Shown here in pieces: positions 56,792-64,000 of a DNA stretch of 64,000 nt; position 1 is the stretch's first letter, and the number at the start of each line of letters is the position of its first letter. The position numbers and the translations under genes were made by a program. The DNA lies in the NCBI RefSeq assembly GCF_009939225.1, contig NZ_JAACJR010000003.1, positions 62,001 to 126,000 on the forward strand. Direction: 5' to 3'. Below the pieces are notes generated by a model. The model saw only the letters and a program-made list of their open reading frames with translations. It was not told the DNA's origin and searched no databases. This DNA is from Sediminibacterium soli (GTDB lineage: Bacteria; Bacteroidota; Bacteroidia; Chitinophagales; Chitinophagaceae).

Positions 56792-58036
56792 ATGAAATAT
56801 CTCAAGGTATTGTATATACAGGTGCTGATCGGTATCTGCCTCGGTGTGCTGGTTGGCTGGCTGTTTCCCGGGTTCTCTTCCACCGCCAAACTGATCAGCG
56901 ATACCTTCATCAACATGATCCGCATGGTGATCACACCGGTGATCTTCCTGACCGTGGTATTGGGTATTGCGGGTGCCGGCGACCTGAAAAAAGCGGGTCG
57001 GGTCGGCGGTAAGGGACTGATCTATTTCGAGATCGTAACAACGCTGGCACTGGTTATCGGCCTGGTGGTGGCCAATGTACTGAAACCGGGTGCGGGAATC
57101 CCGTCGGACCACCTGCCGAAAGAAAACCTCGACAAGTATACCGCCGCCGCCAAAGAAATGAACTGGGGCGAATTTTTTTCCCATATCGTTCCGTCCAATA
57201 TACTCGATGCATTTGCCAAGGGCGATCTGCTGCAGGTGCTGTTCTTTGCGATACTGTTTGCGATAGCGATCTCAAAAATCGGTTCGGCCGGCGATAAACT
57301 GGTGGCCAGTTTTGAAAACCTCAACAAGGCATTCTTCGAACTGATCCATTTTGTGATGAAGCTGAGTCCTGCAGGTGCTTTCGGCGGTATGGCGTTTACC
57401 ATCGGCAAATTCGGGTTTACCAGCCTGCTGGTGCTGGGTAAACTGATGATCGCATTTTATATTACCTCGCTGCTGTTCATATTCGTGGTACTGAATCTTA
57501 TCGGCAGGTATTACGGGTTCAGTGTATGGAAGCTGCTGGTATACATCAAGGAAGAACTGCTGATCGTATTGGGCGCCAGCAGCAGCGAATCGGTATTACC
57601 CAATATCATGGAGAAACTGCAGAAAGCGGGTTGCGACAGAACGGTGGTGGGCCTGATCATTCCAACAGGGTACAGTTTTAACCTGGACGGAACAACCATC
57701 TACCTCAGTATGTCGGTACTGTTCCTGGCGCAGGTATTCAATATAGAGTTAAGTTTTGCGCAGCAGTTAACCATCATCGGTATTTTAATGATCACCAGTA
57801 AAGGCGCTGCAGGTGTTACGGGCAGCGGGTTTATCGTACTTACGTCCACACTTACCATTATGCATGTAATACCGATCGAGGGGCTGGCGCTGCTGATCGG
57901 CGTTGACCGTTTTATGAGCGAGGGAAGGGCCCTGACCAATATGATCGGCAATACCATTGCCACCGTAGTCATCGCGCGCAGCGAGAAGGCCGTGGATATG
58001 GAGGTGTACAGGAGGGTTGTGGAGAAGGCAACCTGA
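56792..58036 (+). CDS. Dicarboxylate/amino acid:cation symporter (DAACS family)
   Basis: The 414-residue protein starts MKYLKVLYIQVLIGICLGVL. The DAACS signature is clear: FINMIRMVITPVIFLTVVLG, LGASSSESVLPNIMEKLQKA (serine-rich hairpin), PTGYSFNLDGTTIYLSMSVL, TSKGAAGVTGSGFIVLTSTL and LTNMIGNTIATVVIARSEKA. It takes up glutamate, aspartate or C4-dicarboxylates with sodium or protons; which one is not clear. It is a single gene. Confidence 0.93.
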   Translation: MKYLKVLYIQVLIGICLGVLVGWLFPGFSSTAKLISDTFINMIRMVITPVIFLTVVLGIAGAGDLKKAGRVGGKGLIYFEIVTTLALVIGLVVANVLKPGAGIPSDHLPKENLDKYTAAAKEMNWGEFFSHIVPSNILDAFAKGDLLQVLFFAILFAIAISKIGSAGDKLVASFENLNKAFFELIHFVMKLSPAGAFGGMAFTIGKFGFTSLLVLGKLMIAFYITSLLFIFVVLNLIGRYYGFSVWKLLVYIKEELLIVLGASSSESVLPNIMEKLQKAGCDRTVVGLIIPTGYSFNLDGTTIYLSMSVLFLAQVFNIELSFAQQLTIIGILMITSKGAAGVTGSGFIVLTSTLTIMHVIPIEGLALLIGVDRFMSEGRALTNMIGNTIATVVIARSEKAVDMEVYRRVVEKAT

Positions 58037-58138
58037 GATGGAGGGTATATGGCTGCATTGTCTTATGGTTGAATGGTTAAGTAACTGGTAACAATAAAAC
58101 CATTGCAGTGTTTATGCAACTGCCAGCGCTGCATACGC

Positions 58139-58957
58139 TTACACAAACAGATCCTGGTATAACTGGCCGCCCGGCGTAACTGCATATTTTTCCAGATCGG
58201 TAATGCCTTCGGCAGCGAGTACCTGCTCATCGATAAATGTGTTGCCGCTGCAATCGGCGGCGGGTTTGCGCAGGATATAGTAAGCCGCATCTGCGAGGAT
58301 ATCGGTTGTGCGGCTCATTTTGGCAAGCGCTTCCCCGCCAAGCAGGTTTCTTACCGCGGCGGTATCGATGGTGGTTCGGGGCCACAGCGCGTTGGACGCG
58401 ATTCCGTCTTTCCTGAATTCTGCCGCCCATCCCAGTGCCAGCATGCTCATGCTGTATTTGGTAATGGTATAGGCGATATGTCCGCCCATCCATTTGGGGT
58501 GCAGGTTTACGGGCGGCGACAAAGTGAGTATATGCGCGTTGCTGCCCTTTCTGAGATAAGGCAGGCAATGCTGTACCACGAGAAAAGTGCCGCGTACATT
58601 GATGCTCTGCATCAGGTCGAAACGTTTGGAAGGGGTTTGATCCGTAGCCGTGAGCTGTATGGCGGATGCATTGTTGATCACGATATCGATTCCGCCGAAT
58701 GTGTCTGCGGCCTGCTGCACAGCAGAAGCAATCTGCTCTTCCTGCCGGATATCTACCTGTACCGCCAGCGCTTTACCGCCCGCCGCTTCCATCTCCTGCG
58801 CAGCAGAAAAGATGGTGCCGCCCAGTCTGGGGTCTTCTTCCACACTTTTTGCGGCAATAACAATATTGGCGCCTTCTTTGGCAAGTCTCAGCGCCATGGC
58901 TTTACCGATGCCCCTGCTGGCCCCGGTGATGAAAACGGTTTTGTTGCGGAACGACAT
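58139..58957 (-). CDS. Short-chain dehydrogenase (HSDL2-like)
   Basis: The 272-residue protein has VFITGASRGIGKAMALRLAK near residue 8, NNAS at about 95, the serine in ILTLSPPVNLHPKWMGGHIA and the catalytic YTITK near residue 165. AAKSVEEDPRLGGTIFSAAQ is typical of the HSDL2-like branch. The substrate is unknown. It is upstream of no obvious partner; gmk lies 37 bases beyond its start on the same strand and may be co-transcribed. Confidence 0.88.
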   Translation of the reverse strand: MSFRNKTVFITGASRGIGKAMALRLAKEGANIVIAAKSVEEDPRLGGTIFSAAQEMEAAGGKALAVQVDIRQEEQIASAVQQAADTFGGIDIVINNASAIQLTATDQTPSKRFDLMQSINVRGTFLVVQHCLPYLRKGSNAHILTLSPPVNLHPKWMGGHIAYTITKYSMSMLALGWAAEFRKDGIASNALWPRTTIDTAAVRNLLGGEALAKMSRTTDILADAAYYILRKPAADCSGNTFIDEQVLAAEGITDLEKYAVTPGGQLYQDLFV

Positions 58958-58994
58958 ATACTGCGGTTATACAATAAATGTCAGCAAAAGACCA

Positions 58995-59570
58995 TTACCA
59001 GCCTAAGAAATTTTTGATCACCGCCTCTGTTTCCGCGCAGGCTTTTTCGAGGTGGTCGTTAACGATGATGCGGTTGAAATGGTGTTTGAAAGACAGTTCA
59101 TAACTGGCTTTGCTGATGCGTGTGGCCAGGCTTTCGGCGCTTTCCGTTCCCCTGCTTTCGAGGCGGCGCTTCAGTTCATCGATAGAAGGCGGTTGTATGA
59201 AAATGGAGAGGCAATCACCTTCCAGCTGTTCCTGCACATGAATGGCGCCTTTTACGTCTATATCCAGTACCGGCACTTTTCCCCCGTCCCAGATCCGCTG
59301 CAGTTCTGCTTTCAGCGTGCCATAGTATTTTCCTTCGTACACCATTTCCCATTCGATAAAGGCGTTGGCATGGATCTTTTCATGAAAATCGTCCACGCTG
59401 ATAAAATAATATTCAACACCGTTCTTTTCCGTTCCGCGGGGCAGCCGTGTAGTGGCAGAAATGGAAAAAGAAAGCCTGGAAAACTTATCGATCAGAAAAC
59501 GTGTGATCGATGTTTTGCCCGCACCCGAGGGGGCTGTCAGAATGATCAGTTTATTTTCCTGGGAAGACAT
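58995..59570 (-). CDS. gmk: Guanylate kinase
   Basis: The 191-residue protein starts MSSQENKLIILTAPSGAGKT with the P-loop. SFSISATTRLPRGTEKNGVE and FIEWEMVYEGKYYGTLKAEL form the GMP site, and FIQPPSIDELKRRLESRGTE the lid. It phosphorylates GMP and dGMP. The longer in-frame reading from 59783 is not conserved and is rejected. TTTCTTTG, one base from the -7 consensus, ends three bases before the ATG. Confidence 0.95.
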   Translation of the reverse strand: MSSQENKLIILTAPSGAGKTSITRFLIDKFSRLSFSISATTRLPRGTEKNGVEYYFISVDDFHEKIHANAFIEWEMVYEGKYYGTLKAELQRIWDGGKVPVLDIDVKGAIHVQEQLEGDCLSIFIQPPSIDELKRRLESRGTESAESLATRISKASYELSFKHHFNRIIVNDHLEKACAETEAVIKNFLGW

Positions 59571-59620
59571 GCGCAAAGAAACAATTAAAACAGCAAATGC
59601 AAAGAAGGATCCCGCACGGT

Positions 59621-60205
59621 TTATTGCCAGCGGATCTTTTCTGCGAGCGGTATATTTCTTTTTGCCGGAGGCAGCGGTTTGTCGGTATAGCCAAGAAACA
59701 ATAAACCCATTACGATATCCTCCGGTGCCATACCCAGGTAGGTTTTCATGGCCGGGTGATGTGTCATACCGCCTGTGCTCCATAATGCGGCGATGTTCAG
59801 CGCTGCGGCGCCCAGCAACAGGTTCTGGGTGGCGGCCGCAACGGCAGCCAGTTCTTCCTCTACCGGGATGGTGGCGCCGGGTGTTCTTTTCATATACACC
59901 ACGATGATATGCGAGAGTGTATCGGCCTGTTCTTTCAGTTTATCGTATTTGCCCTGCATGAATTTATCTGAGCTGGTATGGGCGCGGTATAATTCGGCAT
60001 GATCAAGACAAAATCGTTTTTTGGATTTCCCCTCGTAAACGGCAAAACGCCAGGGCTCGGTCCTTGCATGTGTGGGTGCCCAGTCGGCAAGCTCCAGTAA
60101 CTGCCGTACCAGGCCATTATCGATGCTAACACCGTTCATATCGGCGGGTTTAACGCTTCTTCTTTTGCGGATGATACCCGATAACTGTTCAAATGATGCA
60201 TTCAT
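59621..60205 (-). CDS. Nitroreductase family protein
   Basis: The 194-residue protein starts MNASFEQLSGIIRKRRSVKP; RKRRSVKP is the FMN-binding N-terminus. ELADWAPTHARTEPWRFAVY and MGLLFLGYTDKPLPPAKRNI are the other FMN contacts. It probably reduces a quinone, nitro compound or flavin with NAD(P)H; the natural substrate is unknown. The exact -7 box ends four bases before the ATG. Confidence 0.9.
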   Translation of the reverse strand: MNASFEQLSGIIRKRRSVKPADMNGVSIDNGLVRQLLELADWAPTHARTEPWRFAVYEGKSKKRFCLDHAELYRAHTSSDKFMQGKYDKLKEQADTLSHIIVVYMKRTPGATIPVEEELAAVAAATQNLLLGAAALNIAALWSTGGMTHHPAMKTYLGMAPEDIVMGLLFLGYTDKPLPPAKRNIPLAEKIRWQ

Positions 60206-60209
60206 GCCG

Positions 60210-60217
60210 CAAAGGTA
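60210..60217 (-). promoter_or_regulatory. -7 box of the nitroreductase gene, four bases from the start codon
   Basis: The reverse strand reads TACCTTTG, CGGC, ATG. This layout matches rlmD and bcp. Confidence 0.65.
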
Positions 60218-60289
60218 CCTGCGCGGGCAGGAAATAAAAAACCACCGCGCTGTATACGGTGGCTTTTTATTGTCGATACACGGAATATC

Positions 60290-61573
60290 TTACTGATCGT
60301 AATCATCATCATAGTCGTCATCATAGTCGTCATCCAGCGCCACCACTTCGTATGCGTCCCTTCCATCTATGAGTATCGGCTGAAAAAGTGTGCCGTTGTA
60401 TTCGAGATACACCATGCCATTGACCCTTATTTCATCGCATCCCTCGGGAAGATCGTACACGATGGCTCCGGGGGGCGCTTCCGTTACCACAAACCCGCGT
60501 GCGCTGGTGGCGTAGAATGTTCCCGCAAAATAATAATACAGGTTGCCGCCGAGGTTAATGGTGGTATAACCCGCAGGAAGGTGTGAAATATAAACACCAT
60601 CGGGCGCAGGTATCACCTGGTATCCGTTGTTGTAAGGTTCGTAGAATATGCCCTGGTCATACCAGTAGTTTGATCCGTTCAGTATTACGCTGATGGCGGC
60701 GGGCCCCAGGTTTATCCTGAAATAACCTACGGGATGAAAGAACGATCCGTAAGAATACGGGCGGTAAGGATGGTAATTGTAATTATAGAATGAATAATAC
60801 CTGCGGTTGTTCCATATTACCGGAGGACGCGAATACCGGGGGTGGTAGCCATAGGCATAGGTTCTGTTGGGAAAAGTAACGGCGCTGCCCATGCGCTCCA
60901 TCCGGCGGTTATCGATGCGGGCCTGTTGTCTTCTGATATCGTAAGACCTGTCGTAGCCCCGCTGTGCTTCGCGTGTACGCTGCATACGCTGGTCCTGCTG
61001 CTCCCATTGGCGCTGGCGGTCGTTGTTGCGCTGCATTTCCCGGCTGCGCTGGTCGTTCTGGGCCTGTTGTCTCTGCTGCCATTCGCGTTGCCTGTCATTG
61101 TTCTGCTGGCGTTGCATTTCGGTTCCGCGCTGCGCATCCTGTCTTTGCTGCCACTCGCGTTGCCTGTCATCGTTCTGCCGGCGCTGCATTTCGGCCCCGC
61201 GCTGCACCTCCTGTCTCTGCTGCCACTCACGCTGGCGGTTTTCGTTTTGCCGCTGCATCTCCCGGTTGCGCTGATCATTCTGGGCCTGCTGTCTTTGTTG
61301 CCATTCGCGTTGCCTGTCATCGTTCTGCTGGCGCTGCATTTCGGCTCCGCGCTGCGCATCCTGTCTTTGCTGCCACTCACGCTGGCGGTTTTCGTTTTGC
61401 GGCTGCATATCGCGTCTGTTTTCAAAATTGCGGCCGGGATTGCCCTGTCTTCCTTCGCCACCTTGTCTTGGTCCGCCCTCCCGACCGCCTTCATGGCGTT
61501 GTGCTGCTGCCCCAAGGCTTACCGCGGCCAGCAGACCGCTCAGCAGGAGCTTATGTGTGTAAATGTTTTTCAT
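60290..61573 (-). CDS. DUF6515-type secreted protein with Gln/Arg-rich tandem repeats
   Basis: The 427-residue protein starts MKNIYTHKLLLSGLLAAVSL with a signal peptide. Residues ~25-60 are Gly/Arg-rich. About six repeats of 24-26 residues follow (units such as NENRQREWQQRQDAQRGAEM and NDDRQREWQQRQQAQNDQRN), likely a long charged helix. Then comes a Tyr-rich domain with NGSNYWYDQGIFYEPYNNGY and GGNLYYYFAGTFYATSARGF, like the protein at 45529-46587. The tail is acidic (DDDYDDDYDDDYDQ). It is exported; function unknown. Confidence 0.8.
   Translation of the reverse strand: MKNIYTHKLLLSGLLAAVSLGAAAQRHEGGREGGPRQGGEGRQGNPGRNFENRRDMQPQNENRQREWQQRQDAQRGAEMQRQQNDDRQREWQQRQQAQNDQRNREMQRQNENRQREWQQRQEVQRGAEMQRRQNDDRQREWQQRQDAQRGTEMQRQQNNDRQREWQQRQQAQNDQRSREMQRNNDRQRQWEQQDQRMQRTREAQRGYDRSYDIRRQQARIDNRRMERMGSAVTFPNRTYAYGYHPRYSRPPVIWNNRRYYSFYNYNYHPYRPYSYGSFFHPVGYFRINLGPAAISVILNGSNYWYDQGIFYEPYNNGYQVIPAPDGVYISHLPAGYTTINLGGNLYYYFAGTFYATSARGFVVTEAPPGAIVYDLPEGCDEIRVNGMVYLEYNGTLFQPILIDGRDAYEVVALDDDYDDDYDDDYDQ
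61000..61410 (-). repeat. In-gene tandem repeats of 72-78 bases
   Basis: The coding sequence repeats the block for (N/D)RQREWQQRQ five times, in alternating shorter (24-residue) and longer (26-residue) units. The DNA copies are very similar, which suggests recent expansion by slippage or recombination. Confidence 0.85.
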
Positions 61574-61745
61574 ATTGCAGGTTTTTCTGAGCAACTCACG
61601 GCAATACGCGTGCCTGAGATTGTTAAAGCAGAAAAACCACCGGGAAAAAAAGGCCGCACACCGGCATTAACAGCGTATTGGCGGCCAGGCCGCCGCTGAC
61701 AGAAAAGCGGCAGGAATGGTTCATTGATAGGAGTGCCGTATATCT

Positions 61746-63050
61746 TCAGACCCTTTTTATATCGGCGCCCAGCCTGCGCAGTCTTTCATCGATAAACTGG
61801 TAGCCCCTGTCTATCTGTTCGATATTCTGGATCACGCTTTTTCCCTCGGCGCTCAGCGCTGCAATCAGCAGGGCCTGGCCGGCGCGGATATCGGGGCTGC
61901 TCATCGTAATACCGCGGAGTTTGTGTTTTCTGCCCAGACCGATCACCGTAGCGCGATGCGGGTCGCAGAGAATGATCTGCGCGCCCATATCAATGAGTTT
62001 GTCTACAAAGAACAGGCGGCTTTCAAACATCTTCTGGTGCACCAGCACACTGCCTCTTGCCTGTGTGGCCACCACCAGTACGATGCTTAAGAGATCGGGC
62101 GTAAACCCGGGCCAGGGATGATCATAAATGGTGAGTATGCCGCCGTCGAGGAATGTCTGTATCTCGTATACATCCTGCGACGGTATGTAGATATCATCTC
62201 CTTTTATCTCGAAGCGGATGCCGAGCTGTGCAAATTTTTCAGGGATAACACCCAGGTGCTCCACACCGGCGTTCCTGATGGTGATCTCGCTTTGCGTCAT
62301 CGCCGCCATGCCGATAAAACTGCCGATTTCGATCATATCGGGCAGCATGCGGTGTTCGGTGCCATGCAGTACGGCAACACCTTCTATCACCAGCATATTG
62401 CTGCCGATGCCGCTGATCCGCGCGCCCATCCTGTTCAGCATTTTACATAACTGCTGCAGGTAGGGTTCACAGGCTGCATTGTAAATGGTGGTGGTGCCTT
62501 CGGCAAGTACGGCCGCCATTACGATATTGGCGGTACCGGTAACAGAGGGCTCGTCGAGCAGCATGAATGTACCCTTGAGCTGGTGTGTACTCAGTTTAAA
62601 ACAACCGGCATCTTCGTCGTAGGCATAGGCAGCGCCCAGTTTTTCAAAACCGATGATATGGGTATCGAGTCTCCGGCGGCCGATCTTGTCGCCGCCCGGT
62701 TTGGGTATATAGGCACGCCTGAACCTGGCCAGCATAGGGCCGGCCAGCATAACGCTGCCCCGTAGCCTGCCCCCTTTTCTGCGGAACGCCTCGGATGCGA
62801 GATAGTCTGCATCCACCGAATCGGACTGGAATACGCAGGTATCGTTGCCGGTGCGCGTCACCTTCACACCGATATCTCCCAGCAGTTCGATCAGCAGGTT
62901 TACATCGAGTATATCCGGTATGTTGGAAATGGTAACCGGTTCCGCTGTCAGCAATACGGCCGATAATATCTGCAGCGCTTCGTTCTTGGCTCCCTGCGGA
63001 ACGATATCGCCTTTGAGCTGTTTTCCGCCGATCACTTCAAATGAACTCAT
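61746..63050 (-). CDS. murA: UDP-N-acetylglucosamine 1-carboxyvinyltransferase with Asp at the active-site Cys position
   Basis: The 434-residue protein starts MSSFEVIGGKQLKGDIVPQG and is a full-length MurA (GAKNEALQILSAVLLTAEPV, MLADKIE-type core, GDDIYIPSQDVYEIQTFLDG, HPWPGFTPDLLSIVLVVATQ). It makes the first committed step of peptidoglycan synthesis. The active-site loop reads IPKPGGDKIGRRRLDTH, where E. coli has PGGCTIG. The DNA shows GAC for Asp121, so the fosfomycin-target Cys is an Asp. An in-frame upstream start at 63098 is rejected. It follows the DUF4290 gene on the same strand, with a hairpin between them. Confidence 0.94.
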   Translation of the reverse strand: MSSFEVIGGKQLKGDIVPQGAKNEALQILSAVLLTAEPVTISNIPDILDVNLLIELLGDIGVKVTRTGNDTCVFQSDSVDADYLASEAFRRKGGRLRGSVMLAGPMLARFRRAYIPKPGGDKIGRRRLDTHIIGFEKLGAAYAYDEDAGCFKLSTHQLKGTFMLLDEPSVTGTANIVMAAVLAEGTTTIYNAACEPYLQQLCKMLNRMGARISGIGSNMLVIEGVAVLHGTEHRMLPDMIEIGSFIGMAAMTQSEITIRNAGVEHLGVIPEKFAQLGIRFEIKGDDIYIPSQDVYEIQTFLDGGILTIYDHPWPGFTPDLLSIVLVVATQARGSVLVHQKMFESRLFFVDKLIDMGAQIILCDPHRATVIGLGRKHKLRGITMSSPDIRAGQALLIAALSAEGKSVIQNIEQIDRGYQFIDERLRRLGADIKRV

Positions 63051-63106
63051 GATTGAATGGTTTAGGGGTTGTGCCGGTCCTTTCTTCGGGTTGGTCACAA
63101 TCCAAT

Positions 63107-63130
63107 AAAAAAGGCATCTTACGACGCCTT
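63107..63130 (-). terminator. Hairpin and T run between the DUF4290 gene and murA
   Basis: On the reverse strand AAGGC (63130-63126) pairs with GCCTT (63115-63111) and six T follow (63112-63107 overlap). It may end or attenuate transcription from the DUF4290 gene into murA. Confidence 0.55.
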
Positions 63131-63167
63131 AAAATTATGTACCAGCCACAAACCAACCGGCAGATCG

Positions 63168-63902
63168 CTAAAATCTTTTCTTGAACTGACCGCCGCGGTT
63201 GTTGTTATTATTGTTGTTGTTGTTGTTGCGGTTGTTGTTCTTGTTACGGTTATTGCTGTTGTTGCGGTTATTACCCCTGTTGCCGCCCTGGTTACGGCCA
63301 CCGAAATTCTGCTGCCAGCGTCCGCCGCGGCCGGAGGAATACTCGTCGCGCTCGAAATTCTGGTTGCGGTGTTTGATATACGGCGTGTTGCTGAACTCAA
63401 GCTGTCCGCCGGTGATATTGTTCAGTTCGGCGCGGATGGTATCGTCGTGCGCCAATTCCTTGTGCCAGTTGCTGTAGGCCAGCTTCATGTAATAGGCGAT
63501 GGCGTGTGCAAAACCTGCTTTTTTCTCCGGGTCTTCTTCGCGAAGCGCCTTGTCGATCACCACTTCCAGGTTCTTGCCCAGGTGTGCATATTTGGGATGG
63601 CTTTTGGGATAAGGAAGCGGATCGGGTTTTTGCTTGTAGGTTTCGCGTTTCGGAATAGGGTAAGGGCTATCCACTTCGAGCTGGAAATCGCTGATGAAGA
63701 AAAGATGATCCCAAAGCTTATGACGGAAATCCTCCACGTTTTTGAGATGCGGGTTAAGAAAACCCATCAGTTCGATCACACACTGTGCCTGTTGCTGGCG
63801 CTTTTCACGGTCTTCGATGGTCAGCAGGTGTTCCACCATCTTCTGTACATGACGGCCGTATTCACGCATTCCCAGGTAATTTCTTTCTGTATTGTACTCC
63901 AT
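63168..63902 (-). CDS. DUF4290 family protein with Asn-rich tail
   Basis: The 244-residue protein starts MEYNTERNYLGMREYGRHVQ, the well-conserved beginning of the Bacteroidota family DUF4290. FLNPHLKNVEDFRHKLWDHL and PYPKSHPKYAHLGKNLEVVI are also typical. The last ~60 residues are low complexity: Gly/Arg-rich, then mostly Asn (NNRNKNNNRNNNNNNNNNNR), ending QFKKRF. DUF4290 has no known function; the gene is often next to murA. An exact -7 box lies 19 bases upstream. Confidence 0.88.
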   Translation of the reverse strand: MEYNTERNYLGMREYGRHVQKMVEHLLTIEDREKRQQQAQCVIELMGFLNPHLKNVEDFRHKLWDHLFFISDFQLEVDSPYPIPKRETYKQKPDPLPYPKSHPKYAHLGKNLEVVIDKALREEDPEKKAGFAHAIAYYMKLAYSNWHKELAHDDTIRAELNNITGGQLEFSNTPYIKHRNQNFERDEYSSGRGGRWQQNFGGRNQGGNRGNNRNNSNNRNKNNNRNNNNNNNNNNRGGQFKKRF

Positions 63903-63921
63903 AAATGTTCTGTGAGAACGA

Positions 63922-63929
63922 CAAATGTA
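63922..63929 (-). promoter_or_regulatory. -7 box of the DUF4290 gene
   Basis: The reverse strand reads TACATTTG, an exact TAnnTTTG match, 19 bases before the ATG at 63902. Confidence 0.6.
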
Positions 63930-64000
63930 CGGAATTAGCGGCTGGTGACCCAGAGATCGCTTTATTTGGCCGGTCTGCCGGTCCTGTCCGTCCTGAAAGC

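Noticed and set aside
61000..61410. Regular DNA repeats as a CRISPR array
   Set aside because: The repeats are in frame, code for similar peptides and have no unique spacers.
60842..61699. 285- and 208-codon open frames on the forward strand opposite the Gln/Arg repeats
   Set aside because: Leu/Ala-rich translations arise from reading the repeat DNA backwards; the reverse-strand gene has a signal peptide and a known domain.
61746..63050. murA as a broken or pseudo gene because the catalytic Cys is missing
   Set aside because: Length and all other motifs are intact, and Asp at this position is known to be functional in other bacteria.
63962..64000. Possible 3' end of a gene on the reverse strand (reading AFRTDRTGRPAK then stop)
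   Set aside because: Only 12 codons are visible at the window edge; there is not enough to support a call.

Overview
The window is a chromosomal segment of a Bacteroidota bacterium, most likely of the family Chitinophagaceae. The evidence is the gene content (DUF4290, DUF5690, DUF6515 and DUF5106-type TlpA proteins, a tricorn-like S41 protease, a GH3-family enzyme), near-consensus Bacteroidota -7 promoter boxes (TAnnTTTG) in front of many genes, weak Shine-Dalgarno signals, and frequent TTG/GTG starts. It looks like core genome. I see no phage, insertion sequence, CRISPR array, rRNA or tRNA.

Layout. 1-1.2 kb: pxpC (partial) and pxpB of 5-oxoprolinase. 1.3-7 kb: tricorn-like protease and tex. 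7.1-9.8 kb: an NAD-dependent epimerase, then an SCO-Fur operon divergent from a MerC-like gene, with a 15-bp palindrome inside the MerC promoter. 9.9-20.5 kb: a PAS protein ending in a bare DHp helix pair, cysS, an endonuclease/phosphatase, an rlmD-rhomboid-pseudorhomboid operon, a TlpA-like protein and metF. 20.6-28.2 kb: lptB, a GH3 enzyme, fabG, a small membrane protein, a carbonic anhydrase-SulP-carbonic anhydrase cluster and a receiver-only response regulator. 28.4-33.7 kb: paaZ, enoyl-CoA hydratase and a DNA glycosylase, then adk and msrB. 33.8-46.6 kb: DUF5690 transporter, aminotransferase, chromate transporter, orphan ParA with an esterase, RND efflux pair, pdxH and a DUF6515 protein. 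46.8-53.6 kb: SRPBCC protein, C-terminal half of transketolase, N-terminal half of CarB, bcp, an OmpA lipoprotein, an unknown protein and lpxD. 54-64 kb: RluE-like pseudouridine synthase, GNAT acetyltransferase, lysS, a dicarboxylate/glutamate symporter, an SDR, gmk, nitroreductase, a repeat-rich DUF6515 protein, murA and a DUF4290 protein.

No single undescribed multi-gene system stands out. The strongest unusual signals are: (1) at least four families of short intergenic palindromic repeats, one with at least nine copies; (2) a recurrent promoter layout in which the -7 box ends 3-6 bases before the start codon, predicting leaderless mRNAs; (3) an active rhomboid translated next to a rhomboid that lacks the catalytic serine; (4) adjacent half-genes for CarB and transketolase whose partner halves are not in the window; (5) a Fur-type operator nested between -33 and -7 elements; (6) a carbonic anhydrase/SulP/carbonic anhydrase bicarbonate cluster; (7) a MurA with aspartate at the fosfomycin-target cysteine.
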